Below, in pieces: positions 31,655 to 44,056 of a stretch of DNA of 64,000 nucleotides. Position numbers and translations under genes: made by a program. The notes under the pieces are model-generated. The model searched no databases. It had not been told where the DNA came from and saw nothing but the letters and a program-made list of their open reading frames with translations. Source of the stretch: Watersipora subatra (Eukaryota; Bryozoa; Gymnolaemata; Cheilostomatida; Watersiporidae); assembly GCF_963576615.1 (NCBI RefSeq), contig NC_088708.1, forward strand, positions 52,377,196 to 52,441,195. The letters are read 5' to 3'. The number at the start of each line of letters is the position of its first letter. Position 1 is the first letter of the stretch.

Positions 31655-33137
31655 AGCCTGTCTTGACAAACTGTTGTTTTTTTCGGAATTGTCCCCCGTC
31701 GAGCGGGCGAGCAACAACAGCTTATCACAAGACGTACTGCACCTGATGCATCAGCTGCACTTATAGAAAGTTGTACTCTTCCGTCTATGCGGCTTGGTTG
31801 CGATGTTATGTCGGTTGCTCCATTGGTAATCATAACGGAATTCGCTCAAAAATTTATGTAGAAAATTTAAGATAAGAACGTTTAACTAGCGACCCGTCTC
31901 TGCAGTAAACTAGTAGAATTTGAAAATTTAGGCTACAACAGCAACTAAACATGTCGTTATTTGTGCGCTCAGTCAGTTTTATTTCTATTTTTGTATCAGC
32001 AATGATATACAGCCCCCAAGGATAGCCGACGGCTATCACAAGGGCGGGGTTTAATGATGGAGCTCTGTCAGGATTGTGCTAGCCAAACACAACTCTCGCG
32101 GGGCGATCGCGTTGCCTTGTTAGGTTTTGGAAAACACGACTCGCTGTTATCGTTTCATTACCTCATTCAGTCAGTAGACTCCGCGGCTCACAATAGCAAA
32201 CCTTGAATTTCTACAATGTAGGGGTGATACCTAATCAAAATAATGGATCCATGCAAAATAAAACATTTTAAATTACCTACTTTTAGTAATTTTTAAATTG
32301 GAAAAAGTCGTGATGTATGCTTAAAGTTCAATATAATTTACCCGAAATTACCCGAACAACGGTCTTTTTTTCCTAGTTTTTGATTAATATTTTGCCACCC
32401 CTAATATAAAATGACAAAGTCTTTCATCGTTCTCACATTGTTTTACCTGGCCAATAAGATGGGACAGCATGCAAAGTTGTGCAGTGTAGTTTTTATACTC
32501 AAAATTCAAATACAAAACCAAATTTGAGCTATTTTACGATTGTGACTATTAATATCACAAATGCTTGCGAATGGCAACGAACTGATCATAATGGTGGCAA
32601 TATTGGGATACTATATTTATTTGACAATAAAATGAATTCAACAGATAAGTGAAATAACGACTATAGTTCATAATATTTGTAAATTTACAAGGGGCTTTAT
32701 TCAGCATATTTGTTTGTTCGGATGCCGTGTTCGGGTTCATCCCAACAAAGCTCCATCATTAAACCCCGCCCATATGAGAGCCGTCGGCTATCCTTGGGGG
32801 GGCTGTATATCATTGGTATCAGTCAGTTTTATTTGTTCTTATTGATTTTATTTTCAGTTTATTTTCTTAAGTTTTACTAAAGTTTATCACAGAGACTGGT
32901 CTTCGGTTAAACGTTGTAATCTTGTTTTTTTTCTACATAAATTTTTGCGTGAAATCCGTTATGATTACCAATGGAGCGTCCGACATAACATCGCAGCCAA
33001 GCCGCGTAGACGGAAGAGAACAACTCCCTATAAGTGCAGCTGATGCATCAGGTGCAGTACGTCTTGTGACAAGCTGTTGTTGCTCGCCCACTCGACGGGG
33101 GACAACTCCGCAAAACCACAGTTTGTCAAGACAGGCT
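31655..33137. mobile_element. 1.5 kb foldback element with about 0.4 kb inverted arms
   Basis: 31655-31862 and 32928-33137 are inverted copies, both starting from the outside with AGCCTGTCTTGACAAACTG. The similarity resumes inward at 32005-32070 and 32740-32840 (blocks GATATACAGCCCCC, AAGGATAGCCGACGGCTAT, AAACCCCGCCC, ATGGAGCT). The loop is AT-rich and non-coding. Each arm happens to keep an open frame of about 60 codons for the same peptide, on opposite strands. No clear target duplication was found. Superfamily unknown. Confidence 0.75.
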
Positions 33138-33432
33138 TTTTTTTCTCATGACCAAATTAATTTCTGCTGAAAATAATCAGGCCTAATATGTATATGTATG
33201 ATAGGCCTATATGTAAATTTTGAAGTGCCATCGTAGTTATAGGGCTAGCAACAGTGACCAGGACTAATTATAGATGCTAATGATATTCTGTTTTGTGCTT
33301 ACAGATAAATCCAGATTATAGCCAGATCCTGCATTCAAATCCCTGTTTGTGTGAAGATGATATTGACCCTTGCCTGATGATCAGTAAACAGTAGCCTGAT
33401 GTAGTCACTCAGGAATGACACCTTATCCAGCG

Positions 33433-33594
33433 TTCAGAAAGATTTGATTCCTAATGCGCAGTATGGCACAGAGAGATATGCTCAAGTCCTCCACATGTCT
33501 GAACAACATCATTGGGTGTCTGTTACGAATATTGGAGCTTCATATGAAACAGTAAAGTTTCAGCTTGAAAGTCGCTATTCCTCACAGCACTAAA
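33433..33594 (+). pseudogene. Protease-like (Ulp1/C48-type) fragment
   Basis: An open 53-codon stretch reads KDLIPNAQYGTERYAQVLHM then EQHHWVSVTNIGASYETVKF. The VLH...HHWVSVTNIG pattern resembles the catalytic-His block (HW) of Ulp1-like cysteine proteases found beside transposon-type genes in invertebrates. The frame upstream (33300-33430) is interrupted by stops, and the Asp and Cys of a full protease are not seen. It lies 2.1 kb from the SDG-family relic with a foldback between, and may come from the same element. Confidence 0.4.
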
Positions 33595-35719
33595 GGCACC
33601 ATAGCCAGTAAGTAAAATAAAGGAATGCTTCTTTAATATACATAATAGCTAATAATTATTCGCCATTTTTATTATGTTTTAAATAATTTTCGGGCACTGT
33701 CCAGTATAATTTTTTGGTCTGGGTAACATGTATCATTTCATTTATCTCAACCATATTTCTCTGAAAATTTCTCAGAGATTTTTACTTTCACAAAGTTGAA
33801 TGTCATACGAAAGCCATTGTTAAAACCAATTCTACCACTGGTTTGTGTAGAAAAAATGTTTCACTACTTTACGATGGTTCTTTGAAGGCTTAGAAAAACA
33901 TGCAGGCAGTGAGTTGGTAGCGGTGGTTGAAACGGTTCAAGTACAAAACGGCCCTACCGATTGTGGGGCCTCCCCCCCACCGATTGTGGGCCCCTCCTCC
34001 CTCCACCCATCGATTGTAGTTTATTTGCAGTTATGTACTTGGGTGAAACGTGATTTGAAACTAACCTTTGCAAACTGCATTCGATCAGCAGAAACTCAGG
34101 GCACTTGTTGTGACCTGCCTCCAGTAGGATGAATGGACCCAGCTCACTCGATTACAACTGCCACCAAAGGTCAGATGGATTAGGGCCCACACCATTTGTG
34201 ACAAGGTAAGAAATTGTTGATACTCATGTGGGAATAATCACATGAATTCTTGCCTACATCAACAAACCCCTTGGTACAGATAACACAATTCACAAAACAC
34301 GCCGGGTGTGTTTCAATTAGCCTCCAATCAACAAAGCCTCCATCTCCTTTTTTCTGCTCATTAAAACTGAGTGGAAGGGCTGTTTCAAATTTCAATTGGA
34401 CTTCCCCTCTTTGAAGATATAGTTGCACCAAAGTTTAGTTGATTCTATCACAAAGTACTGGTATCATGCTATCATTTGCTATGGTTTTTAATGTTTGAGG
34501 TGGCCTGACTGCTAAGATGTTTCAAGACTTTATCGCTGTTAAAATGCTCAGAAAAAAATATGTGCCCAGACTTGCCCAAAATGATGTATTGTATATAGTG
34601 AGACAGCTTGTCGCTATCTCTCGTATTCACATATTCACATCGGCTATTGTGATAAAAGTCTAGTCCTACGCGGCTCTATTGGCATATATTTTATTTTGTA
34701 TTTGCTCATGGTTGCTAGAATAAAAATTTAAATCTAGCTACAGGTACATTATTATAAATGTGTCAAATAAGGATAATTAAAAAATTTTCTTATTAGTTTT
34801 CTCTAAAATTAATGGTGTGTAGACATCTGAGTACTGAATCCGATTCTGCCAGTCTACGGTAATTAGGTCGGCGAGTTAACTTATTTCATTGAGGACTTTA
34901 TATCAGCGAAGTTCTCAGTTGATACCCACACCGGAAACTAGTAACTAGATAAAATAAACAAGCTGCATCTTTGAAAAGATTCTGTTTGAATATATATATA
35001 TATATATGGTGAAACCAACTGCATCCCTAAAAAGGTCATGTATAGTTTACGTTATTTAGTTATTATTAGTATCAATTTGTAGAAAAAAATTTACTGGTCA
35101 CATTTGATAATAAAGCCATTCTTGCACCTGGTTGGCAATTTGTGGCGTGGACTCATCTGTTTTCACTTGGTAGTGTGAGCATAAATTTTTTTGAGTAGCT
35201 CTTAATATTTGGTCCATTGGAATTGGGCCGCGCTATGTAAAAGTACCTGTAAATACAGCTCTGATCAGACAAGATTTTGACGCAGGTGGCAACAGGGCTA
35301 TGATGTATTCAATATGTTTTGCAAATTATGTTTTGCATTATCTTCAACATAATTATTTTATTATATAATTTTTACAAGCCAAGAAATTTTAAAATCTCAG
35401 CAAAAGGTTTCCATTAAAAACATCCGTCCAAGCCGCGGCCACTCATATAGTTTCAGCTCATATAATAGTACAAATTAATCGACTGCAGTAAACTCAAACT
35501 CTGTGTGCATCGTATCTGGATATTCTTCTCCATCTTCGGTTCTAAGAGATGTAGTGAAGTGGATTTAGGTTAGTAGTTTAAAAGGGGTTGTTTGATCCTT
35601 GACTTTCTGCTTTAAAGGGATCGCAACTCCCAATTTGTTGCTGTTTTTAGTAAGGGAAACATACCACTTCCTTTGGGTCTTGACAAGTAGAAATGACCAG
35701 AGAGATGCAATTGTCCAGC
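33595..35719. other. Non-coding interval
   Basis: No gene recognised. A C-rich stretch with repeated CCGATTGTGG lies near 33956-34015, and a TA dinucleotide run near 34992-35008. A segment near 34490-34560 resembles part of the MITE interior near 9210-9290 and may be another dispersed fragment. Confidence 0.4.
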
Positions 35720-36100
35720 TGGTGCACTGATGCTGGTACAATCTGAGATGCTGGTGCAATCGGAGAGATTGTCAGCCTAGTTGCTTATTGGATATGATGC
35801 TTGCTGGTGCACTGTGTTGCTGGTGCACTGTGTTGCTGGTGCACTGTGTTGCTGGTGCACTGTGTTGCTGGTGCACTGTGTTGCTGGTGCACTGTGTTGC
35901 TGGTGCACTGTGTTGCTGGTGCACTGTGTTGCTGGTGCACTGTGTTGCTGGTGCACTGTGTTGCTGGTGCACTGTGTTGCTGGTGCACTGTGTTGCTGGT
36001 GCACTGTGTTGCTGGTGCACTGTGTTGCTGGTGCACTGTGTTGCTGGTGCAATCTGTGTGCTGGTTCAATATGTGTGCTAGTAAAATGTGTTTGCTGGTG
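35720..36100 (+). repeat. 16-bp minisatellite (TTGCTGGTGCACTGTG)
   Basis: Fifteen identical 16-bp units fill 35801-36040. Degenerate units lie on both sides (35720-35768 and 36041-36100, with GCAATCTG and GCTAGTAAAATG variants). Because 16 is not a multiple of 3, each frame cycles through a 48-bp period and stays open on both strands, which explains the overlapping long open frames here. No evidence of a real gene. Confidence 0.95.
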
Positions 36101-37204
36101 CAATGCAGGTGAAGTGGAGCTAGTTGATGTTCGTAGAAAGATCCAGTGAAGGTTACAGTATGTTTTGTATTGTGCACAAGAATGAACATATCCATACAGG
36201 CAGCAGGTAGTTATATCTTAGAGGGCGGGCCTTAGCAAGCTCAACCAGATTAAAGAGAATAGCTAGGTACATAAGAGTTTGTAATAAAAAACAGGCCCGC
36301 CCTCAACATATGGTTAGATAATGGCTACACATGTAATGACTATGCATACAGAAACAAGGAATAATTATGGATACAAAAATAATTGGTTATTTGTATCAGT
36401 CCACATCAGTAGCTCTCACTATGTTGTATATGCAGGTTGTTAGTGATCACCACTCTGCTCTTGTAAGTCCTTCTGGGTATGTCCAAATACCAATGATCTG
36501 TAGGTGCATGATTTTCTGTCTTTACATTTTATGTTGTACATCTCATATTCCTGCAGCCTTCCAGATGGTTTCTGACGCTCCGCATCTGGGTACTTGGATA
36601 ATAACAAAATATTAAACTTATTATGATTAATTAACTTATTGAATTTCGCTTGGAGGTGATATGAAATTTAGTAAATATTATCAGCAATAAAAGTACAATT
36701 AGCTATAAAACTTATCATGGTAGTGTCGTGTCGGTAGTTATAAAAAGGCTACTCTCAATGGACCTTGTTTTATAAGGTCTGTAATCTCCTGCACCTCTGC
36801 AACACACTTGAGGCCAGTATGAGAAACAAAATGTTACATATCATGGTTTGTGCAGCACACATTCATGTCTCTCTTTCCCCGTGTATGGCATATTCCACAC
36901 TGACACCACTGCTGGTGCCAAATAAACATCCTGTAATCAAAAAAACAAATTGACGTTTTAACGTGCATCTACTAAAACCTTTCAATTTGGGAGTTAGATT
37001 GAGAGTGCAAAATTCCAAACTGAGCAAATGTTTAACAAAAGCATAAATACACCAAGCCAACACTTCTGCGAGTTAATGATCAGCATTGATCAATGCGGTT
37101 TTCTCACTTTCTACGAGTGAGCAGTGAACATAAATTTTAATCATAAATCTAATTTACTAGCTAAAACTTCCAAAAAAAATTTGAGACAATTATTATAGCT
37201 AGGT
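36101..37204. other. Non-coding interval
   Basis: No gene or repeat partner recognised. GGGCGGGCC near 36223 and GGCCCGCC near 36293 are inverted and 70 bp apart, a possible small MITE. Confidence 0.35.
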
Positions 37205-38158
37205 GAAACAATGAAAAAGTTATGAAACGATGATTGGTTTGGTGATAGCAAAAACTTATAATTGTTGAGAGAGCTAAATTCAACAAACTGACACAAGGTA
37301 GTGATTCTATAGATGTGTTTATTCACAATCTATATTGCCAAGCGAGTTTTGTGATTATAGAGAACTACGGGAAGAGCTAATACGTGACAGATTAGTAGTG
37401 GGCGTTACCGAAGACAAGTTGAGTGAAAAACTACAAGCCGATGCGGATCTGACGCTAGCTGACGCAGTGATGATAGCTAGACGCTTTGAATCAGCTAAAC
37501 AAGCACAGTCAGTAGTCAGGGGATCAGCTGTAGATGTACATGCCAAAAGATTCAGTTCACAACAGCCACAACATAGCCGAAAGAATGACACATCTAGCTC
37601 AAACCGAAACTCTTACTTAAAAGGACACAAATCATCGAATACTGGTAATGTTAGACACAGGCCGACAACCCAAGGACAGGCCAATAGCTTTGACAACACT
37701 TCTGCAAATAATAGGGTTGCCTCATCTATCCCTAAAGACCGATGTCAACGCTGTGGAAAAGCCCCACATTCCAGAGACTCCTGCCCAGCATTGAAATCTA
37801 CATGTACTGCATGTGGCAAGAGAGGCCATTGGAAGCAAATGGGCTTCTCTGGAAAATCTGTGACTGAAGTCGAGCTGTTTACTGGAGAAATCAAGAACAG
37901 CGATAGAAATGGTAGTAAATCATGGATGGCCAAACTAGCCATTGACATACAGGGACATACCGATACAGCAACATTTAAACTAGATTCTGGTGCTGCAGCA
38001 ACTGTGTGTGGACCAAATGCTATATCCGATCCATTGCAGCCCAATACTAAGAGACTAAGAGGTCCTGGTAACTTAGAAATACCCTGTATTGGTCAAACTG
38101 ATGCAATTCTTACACATGGTAACAAATCTATATCAGAAACAATTTACGTTGTGCATAA
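37205..38158 (+). pseudogene. gag: Gag and first part of protease of element C
   Basis: Gag similarity to element B starts about 37205 and is clear from IVERAKFNKL (37259). A one-base loss near 37342 shifts the frame at the CQA/EFCDY junction. A Ser/Asn/Gln-rich linker and a CCHC knuckle CQRCGKAPHSRDSC (about 37746) follow. The second knuckle reads CTACGKRGHWKQM and lacks the final Cys. Protease has LDSGAA at about 37982 (DSG instead of DTG). The frame reads ETIYVVHN at the point where the hAT element enters. Confidence 0.8.
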
Positions 38159-41125
38159 CAGGGGTCTCAACCTGTCCAGAAAAAAAATCCAAGCAAATAC
38201 TTCACATTTCTTTGGTAAGGAACTTCTTACCTGAGTTCAAAAGCTTTATTGGTATGAGGGCTTTCAACTTGATGAAGAACAGAAAGTGAGTGGGATGTAG
38301 CACTTAATGACCTATGAACAATAAGAACAATCGCTATACAGGCAAAGAAATTTAGGAACTGTGCAATCTGTTATAGTCCATTGTAGCTTTTTTGCAACGT
38401 TTCAACAATTCATCTTTATTGTCAATTTCCGTGGCTGGAGATCGTTCGTTTACCTTCATTTGTAGGATCGCATTTATTGTCTCTATAGCAAGACTATTGC
38501 GTACTGGTGTGTGTACAGCCTTTAATAGACTAAATAGCCTTTCAGTACCTACGTTGCTATTGGAAAAAGCTAGAATGTAGCTCATGGCTAACTGCACAGC
38601 TGGATACTTCTCTGCCATGTGAATCCAGAACGGTATACAATCCTTAGCTGTGTCAAACTCATCACAAAGCATCATCCTCAGCTGTGTTTTAAGGTCTTCT
38701 GGCACTGGTGCTCCTATCAGCTTACACAGATCAATAAATAGTTTAATGATATTGCGATTCTCAGAAATGGTTTGTGGGTTGAGGACACTGAAGGCTTTTA
38801 GTAGGTCAACTGGAAAGGTGGTTCGGAGCTTGGTAAAAATGCAAGTATCCAATCCTTGCAGTAATTTAGTACCTTGTGTTCGGTCTCGGTGTCTTCATCA
38901 TAGATACGTTCCAATTCTATCCTACAATCAGTACTGATGGCAAACTCTGATGGTTCTAGGAAATTACTCAAATCAATCTGGGAGAGATCATGTCACAGAT
39001 ACAGTCGAATCTTTTCTGGAGGGAGAATGCGACCCAGTAAGTCCTTGATCAGAGACAGGGTTGCCTCATAACCTCTATCAAGTATAAACTGCTCATTCTG
39101 GAAGAGTACATTGTACTTGTCAACAGTTTTCAGCGTATCACTCAAAAAGAACAGCAGTGGCTTTGTCACCGGGTCAGTGAGGATCTCTTTTATATTCTTT
39201 GCCTTTCCTCGCTTCTCGGCCTCCTTACAATCTATGAAGTACTTCATTATGGGTTCATAGAATACCAGCAGCCGTTCTAGACAGGGCCTTATTGACAACC
39301 AGCGAGTAGAACAATGCTTTAGCATCCTCTTATATTCAAGATCTGGGTATGCTGCAAAATAGCTTTCAGCTCTTCTGTTCTGGGCATGCTGTTGTCAAAG
39401 TGGTAATGAATATCTACCAAAAGGTCGTCTACGGAAAATGGTAGAGCTTGACCGGCCTCTTTAACACAGAGATTGCAGAGATGACAAATACAACCCATGT
39501 CTACCACATTTGGATTTTGGTCTCTAATGAGTCTTATCACACCTTTGTGTTTGCCTTTCATCACATTGCAATTGTCGCTCTGGAAGGCAACAACATTAGA
39601 CCATATTATCACACCATGAGTTTTGAAGAATGAGTCCACGAGCTTGAATATGCCATTAGCAGAGGCATCTGAGCATTTGACCAGCTGAACAAACCTTGTG
39701 GAATTTGTCTTGGTAGGTTCATCATATAAGGATGCCAGAATTGCTAATACCTTTTCACTAGAATTGTTGCTTTCGTCGATCATAAGAGCAAAAGGCTTAA
39801 GCTTCAGCTCTGCAATGACCTGAGTATTATAATCATTTCCAATGCACTTTGTGATTTGTGCCACTTTAGTAGCTCCACACATCATTAACTTGGCTATCTT
39901 GCTGTCAGAGCATACAGATTTTAATCCCCTGTAAAATGTATAACATTGTACAGTATGTAGTCTATTATTGTTAGAATAATATTCCATCAATACTACAAGT
40001 GAAAAAGAAAATATATTATGAAAAATAATAAGCTACCTAGACTATATACAACTCGTGAGGAAAGAATCACTGTCATGTAAGAGTGCTTACTAACTACTCT
40101 CAGTTAAACTGTGTTGTACCTACCTAGCAACCTCAGCACAAGCAACAAAGCTGACATTCTTCATGGTAAGCATTTGAATTAGCATGACCTCGGATTCTAT
40201 TACATTGTTATCTTCTTTGTTTTTCAAGCCATACGTATCCAAATAACTCTGCTTTTTATTTCGTTCCACTGCCTTGATATGTTTGGTGGTATTGGTATGT
40301 TTCCTAGAATCTTTGGCTCCCCCTCTTCGAATGTTAATAACTGATCGGCATTCCAAACAACACAGTTCATATTCAGAGTGCTTTTTAAACGTGTTTAGAC
40401 AACTTTCATTGAGCTCAGCAAGTAAATTGGCAGATGCTTTGCTGCCAGCAAGCTTCTTAGGTTTTTTAGATGGTGGGGCAGCCTCAACAACAACCCCTTC
40501 TTCACTATCGCTGCTGACCGCTAAGGGAGAAGCAGCAGCCATTTTTCTGCACACTAAGTTGCTTTGTAGATAACATGCATGTTACGCATGATAGATTTCA
40601 TCTTACGTTGAGCATTAATTCTGCTGCATGTATTTCTCAGACTAGCTTTAGCTTGCGATCATAAAAAATGAGCATTTAGCGTATGCCAAAGACGTAAGAT
40701 TTCATTTGAAATGTGTGATTATTACTATATATAACTATCGATTCAACAACGAGTTACCCACATTCGTATCATACGGGTATATTATGATTAAACCTTCATG
40801 ATTCACCCTTTATCAGTTACAGAAGTTAGGTTATAAAATTTAGCGATTCAAATAATCATTTCTCTTTCTTTGTCAAAGACAAAGACGTCTTGCTAATTAA
40901 TTAAACTTCTTTAAATAAAATTTTTAAGAATTTCTATCTCTTTTAACACAGGGATTAAACTGATAAGAAATTTAAACAAGAAAATCCGAGTAAGTGGTTG
41001 AAAAATCCTAGCAGATTACAAGGAATCCGAGCATAAACCTTTATTGGACAAAATCCGTCCAAGTGACTGCTTTTGAACTTCAAATCCGACCAATTCGGAT
41101 TAAATCCGAGTAGTTGAGACCCCTG
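38159..41125 (-). mobile_element. hAT transposon inserted in element C
   Basis: Perfect 13-bp terminal inverted repeats, CAGGGGTCTCAAC (38159-38171) and its complement (41113-41125), of hAT-Charlie form. The flanks share TGCATAA. With the 8-bp duplication expected for hAT, the copies would be TGCATAAC and TGCATAAT and would overlap the repeat ends, so the exact terminus is uncertain by 1-2 bp. The subterminal AATCCGA motif recurs at the 3' side (near 40984, 41028, 41087 and 41103), as transposase-binding repeats often do. It carries a spliced, broken hAT transposase on the minus strand. Confidence 0.88.
38352..40554 (-). pseudogene. hAT transposase, spliced, inactivated
   Basis: Exon 1 (40554-40125/40124) starts at a non-ATG codon in the open frame, with an ATG at 40542. 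It has an acidic/Ser-rich head and a BED-type finger (CCLEC...HTNTTKHIKA). Donor CTAG|GTAGGT at 40124/40123 and acceptor TTTTACAG at 39929 join in phase to GLKSVCSDSK. Exon 2 has the RNase-H-like core: MIDESNN, QSDNCNVMKGKHKG and CICHLCNL. Breaks are a frameshift near 39365 (before YPDLEYKRMLKHCSTRW), TGA near 38993 where Arg is expected, and a frameshift near 38858. The C-terminal hATC dimerisation domain survives (SNVGTERLFSLLKAVHTPVR, with the catalytic Glu). Confidence 0.88.
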
Positions 41126-43868
41126 CATAATCAAGATGTGAACCTATTGAGCAAATTTGCATGTCAAAGTCTTGGTTTGCTTGCCTGTAATGTTGATAAT
41201 GTTGATAATTTTGTTGATAAAAGACTTTTTCAGGGTCTAGGAGCTGTAAAGACTGAATGTGAGATCAGACTGACTGACGATGCCAAACTGTACAGTATAT
41301 TCGTGCCACGAGCCGTACCCTTTTCATTACTTGACAAAACTAAATTAGAGTTAGAGCGTATGAAATCTTTAGGCGTTATTGTAGAAGCGAAACAGCCTAC
41401 GGAATGGTGTGCACCGATGGTTGTTGTACCTAAACAGGACAGTGTTCGTATCTGTACAGACTTTACACAGCTAAATAAGTACGTACGACGTGAAGTTTTT
41501 CCCATGGCAACCGTCGAGGACAGTCTGTCAAAACTTAATGGTGGTCACATATTTTCAAAACTAGATGCCAACTGCGGATTTTGGCAAATACCATTGTCTG
41601 CCAAATCCCAACATCTCACCACTTTCTTGACACCATTTGGACGTTTCTACAACCGTAAATTGCCATTTGGACTAAAATCAGCTCCAGAGATATTCTGCAG
41701 AGAAATGACAAAAATATTAGAAGGTATCGCAGGTGTCGTAGTACATATGGATGATGTATTAGTGATGGGTAATGACGAGAGAGCATAACTCCCGTTTATT
41801 GCAAGTGCTACGCCGCATGCACGACGCTGGTCTAACGTTAAATCATGCCAAGTGTGCTCTAAAGAAAACGTCAGTAGAGTATTTAAGGTATCGCATTGAC
41901 GCTAGTGTTATTCACGCAGGTGAAAGAATATCTGCATTGCTTGACTTTCCGACACCAACTTGTGTACGTGATGTTAGGAGCTTCCTAGGCATAGTCAACC
42001 AATATGGCAAGTTTAGTTCTGCTGTAGCGCATATCAGCCAACCGCTCCGAGAGCTCTTGTGCAAAAAGAGTTGTTGGATATGGAATGATTCCCAGCAAAA
42101 AGCGTTTGATCGTCTCCAAGAGGAGTTTAAATCTACACCGATTCTTGCCCCGTATGACCCAAATAAAGAGACATATTTGTCAACGGATGCGTCCGACTAC
42201 GGGTTAGGAGCTGTCTTCAGTCAGAAACAGTCAGTTGGCACTCGTCGACTAGTAGCTGCCGCAAGCCGATCTCTGTCTGAAACTGACCGTAAATATGCCG
42301 TAATAGAGAAGGAGGCATTGGGAGTTACTTGGGCTGCAGAAAGGTTTGCTCGATATATCATTGGTATACTTGACCTTACTATAGAGACCGACCACAAACC
42401 TTTAGTGTCACTGCTTGGAGATCAGGAAATCAGTTAACTGCCAGCTCGAATACAATGATTCAGGCTAAGACTAATACGTTTCAAATATCAGATAAAGCAT
42501 ATTCTCGGTAAGGAGAATGTTTCTGCTGATGCAGTGTCAAGATACCTGTGCGCCATTCCCACAGAGAATGATACTCTATTTGTAGAAGAAGTAGACACGT
42601 ATTCTCGTCGAGCTATGCTCATGCCAAGCACAATATGCATGTCGAAAAGCTTAGGCTGTCTCAAGAAGTGGACGAAGTGATGTGCCAGGTCAAGAAGTAT
42701 GTAAACTCTGGGTGGCCACACTATTTGTCAAGTATCGATTCCATAATCAAACCATACTTTGAAAGCAGAGGGTATATTACGCTGTGCAATGATTTGTTGA
42801 CTTATCAAAACCGCATAATTATTCCACAAACAGAACGTCTGGAAACTTTAGCCAACCCGCATGAAGGGCATTTAGGATTAAATAAATGTACCGAGAGAGC
42901 ACGTTGATGTGCTTGGTGGCCAAACATGGCACAAGAGATAGAGGAAATGATTAAAAACTGCAGGGTATGTAAAGAGACCGCTCCTGTCACTAAAGAACCT
43001 TTACTACCTACGGCCACTCCTAGCCGACCATGGCAGATAGTAGGCACCGACTTATTTTATCACAATAGAAAGCCTTATCTACTCGTGACTGACTACTACT
43101 CTCGATACCCAGAGGTAGCCCTACTACCCAATGAAAGCAGCAAAAGTGTAATCAACCAGATGAAAAGCATTTTTGCCAGGCACGGAGTACCCGAAATGGT
43201 TCTGTCTGATAATGGACCACAATATTCTTCACAAGATTTTAGAGACTTTGCAAAAACCTACAAGTTTCAAAGTGTGACTTCATCGCCTATGTATCCCAGA
43301 GCCAACGGTGCTGCAAAACGAATGGTTAAGACTATAAATCCATATTCAGAAATCTGGAGATTTGTACCTAGGACTTCTAGCTTATTGTACATCACCGATA
43401 CATGGAGGAAGATCGCCCGTTGAGTTGCTAATGAACCGTAGGCAGCTTCGTACACAGGTTGCTCAAATTCACTATCACACAACCAGCCAGGTAGATCACA
43501 AAGCGTTCCAGTCTGTCAATGAGGAATACAAGGTGAAAATAAAAGAGCGACATGACCGATCACAACAGGTTAAAGAGTTGCCTACCCTACAAAAAGGTAG
43601 CCCCGTATTTGTACGTGATTTACAACGATATGGACAAGTGAAGGAGGTGTTACCTAACCGCACGTACATAGTATCTGCAGGTAGCGAGATTCGCCGAAAC
43701 CGAGCAGCACTTATTGACTCTCCACCCAATGCTGACAATTCAATACCTGACAATCCGGATTTACACATTTCTCTGTCAAGTTGTGCCCAAAGTATGGATA
43801 GCACGCCTACCACTTCGAGACCTCGTCGTACAATCAGACCGCCACGTCAACTGATTGAAGAATGCTAG
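41126..43868 (+). pseudogene. pol: Pol of element C (protease end to integrase), many lesions
   Basis: Starts HNQDVNLLSKFACQSLGL, continuing the protease cut by the hAT element. Reverse transcriptase is readable to VVHMDDVLV (about 41748), then shifts frame near 41780. RNase H has STDASDYGLGAVFS (about 42183). Stops TAA and TGA occur near 42435-42465, and the frame shifts again near 42600. The integrase zinc region has a TGA near 42905. In the integrase core, GTDLF and SDNGPQ are kept, but the catalytic Glu of the NG.AER motif is Lys (NGAAKRM, about 43307). Another frameshift follows near 43370. The frame ends at 43868 with the usual basic, Pro-rich tail. Confidence 0.88.
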
Positions 43869-44056
43869 GCATCGCCAGTCAGTCAGATTATAGCTTTTAT
43901 ATGTTATTCATTCTGTAGCTAGTTGCTTACAGTACTCAGTGCATTTCCCTTGCTAGTCATATTAGTTATATCACTTTGTTACTCATGTTTGGTTTTACTC
44001 ATTTCAAAGGCATTATCTGTTTTACTCATTGCTTCAAACATACTTAGGAAAGGAGA

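Noticed and set aside
34600-34990. Possible solo LTR beginning TGTATATAGTGAGAC
   Set aside because: No second copy, no primer or purine tract and no target duplication found.
35801-36040. CRISPR-like array
   Set aside because: Units are contiguous without spacers and the DNA is animal nuclear.
35777-36195. Several long overlapping open frames on both strands
   Set aside because: They come from the 16-bp minisatellite, whose 48-bp coding period contains no stop in most frames.
36223-36302. GGGCGGGCC ... GGCCCGCC inverted pair as a MITE
   Set aside because: Too short and no flanking duplication; noted only in the interval entry.
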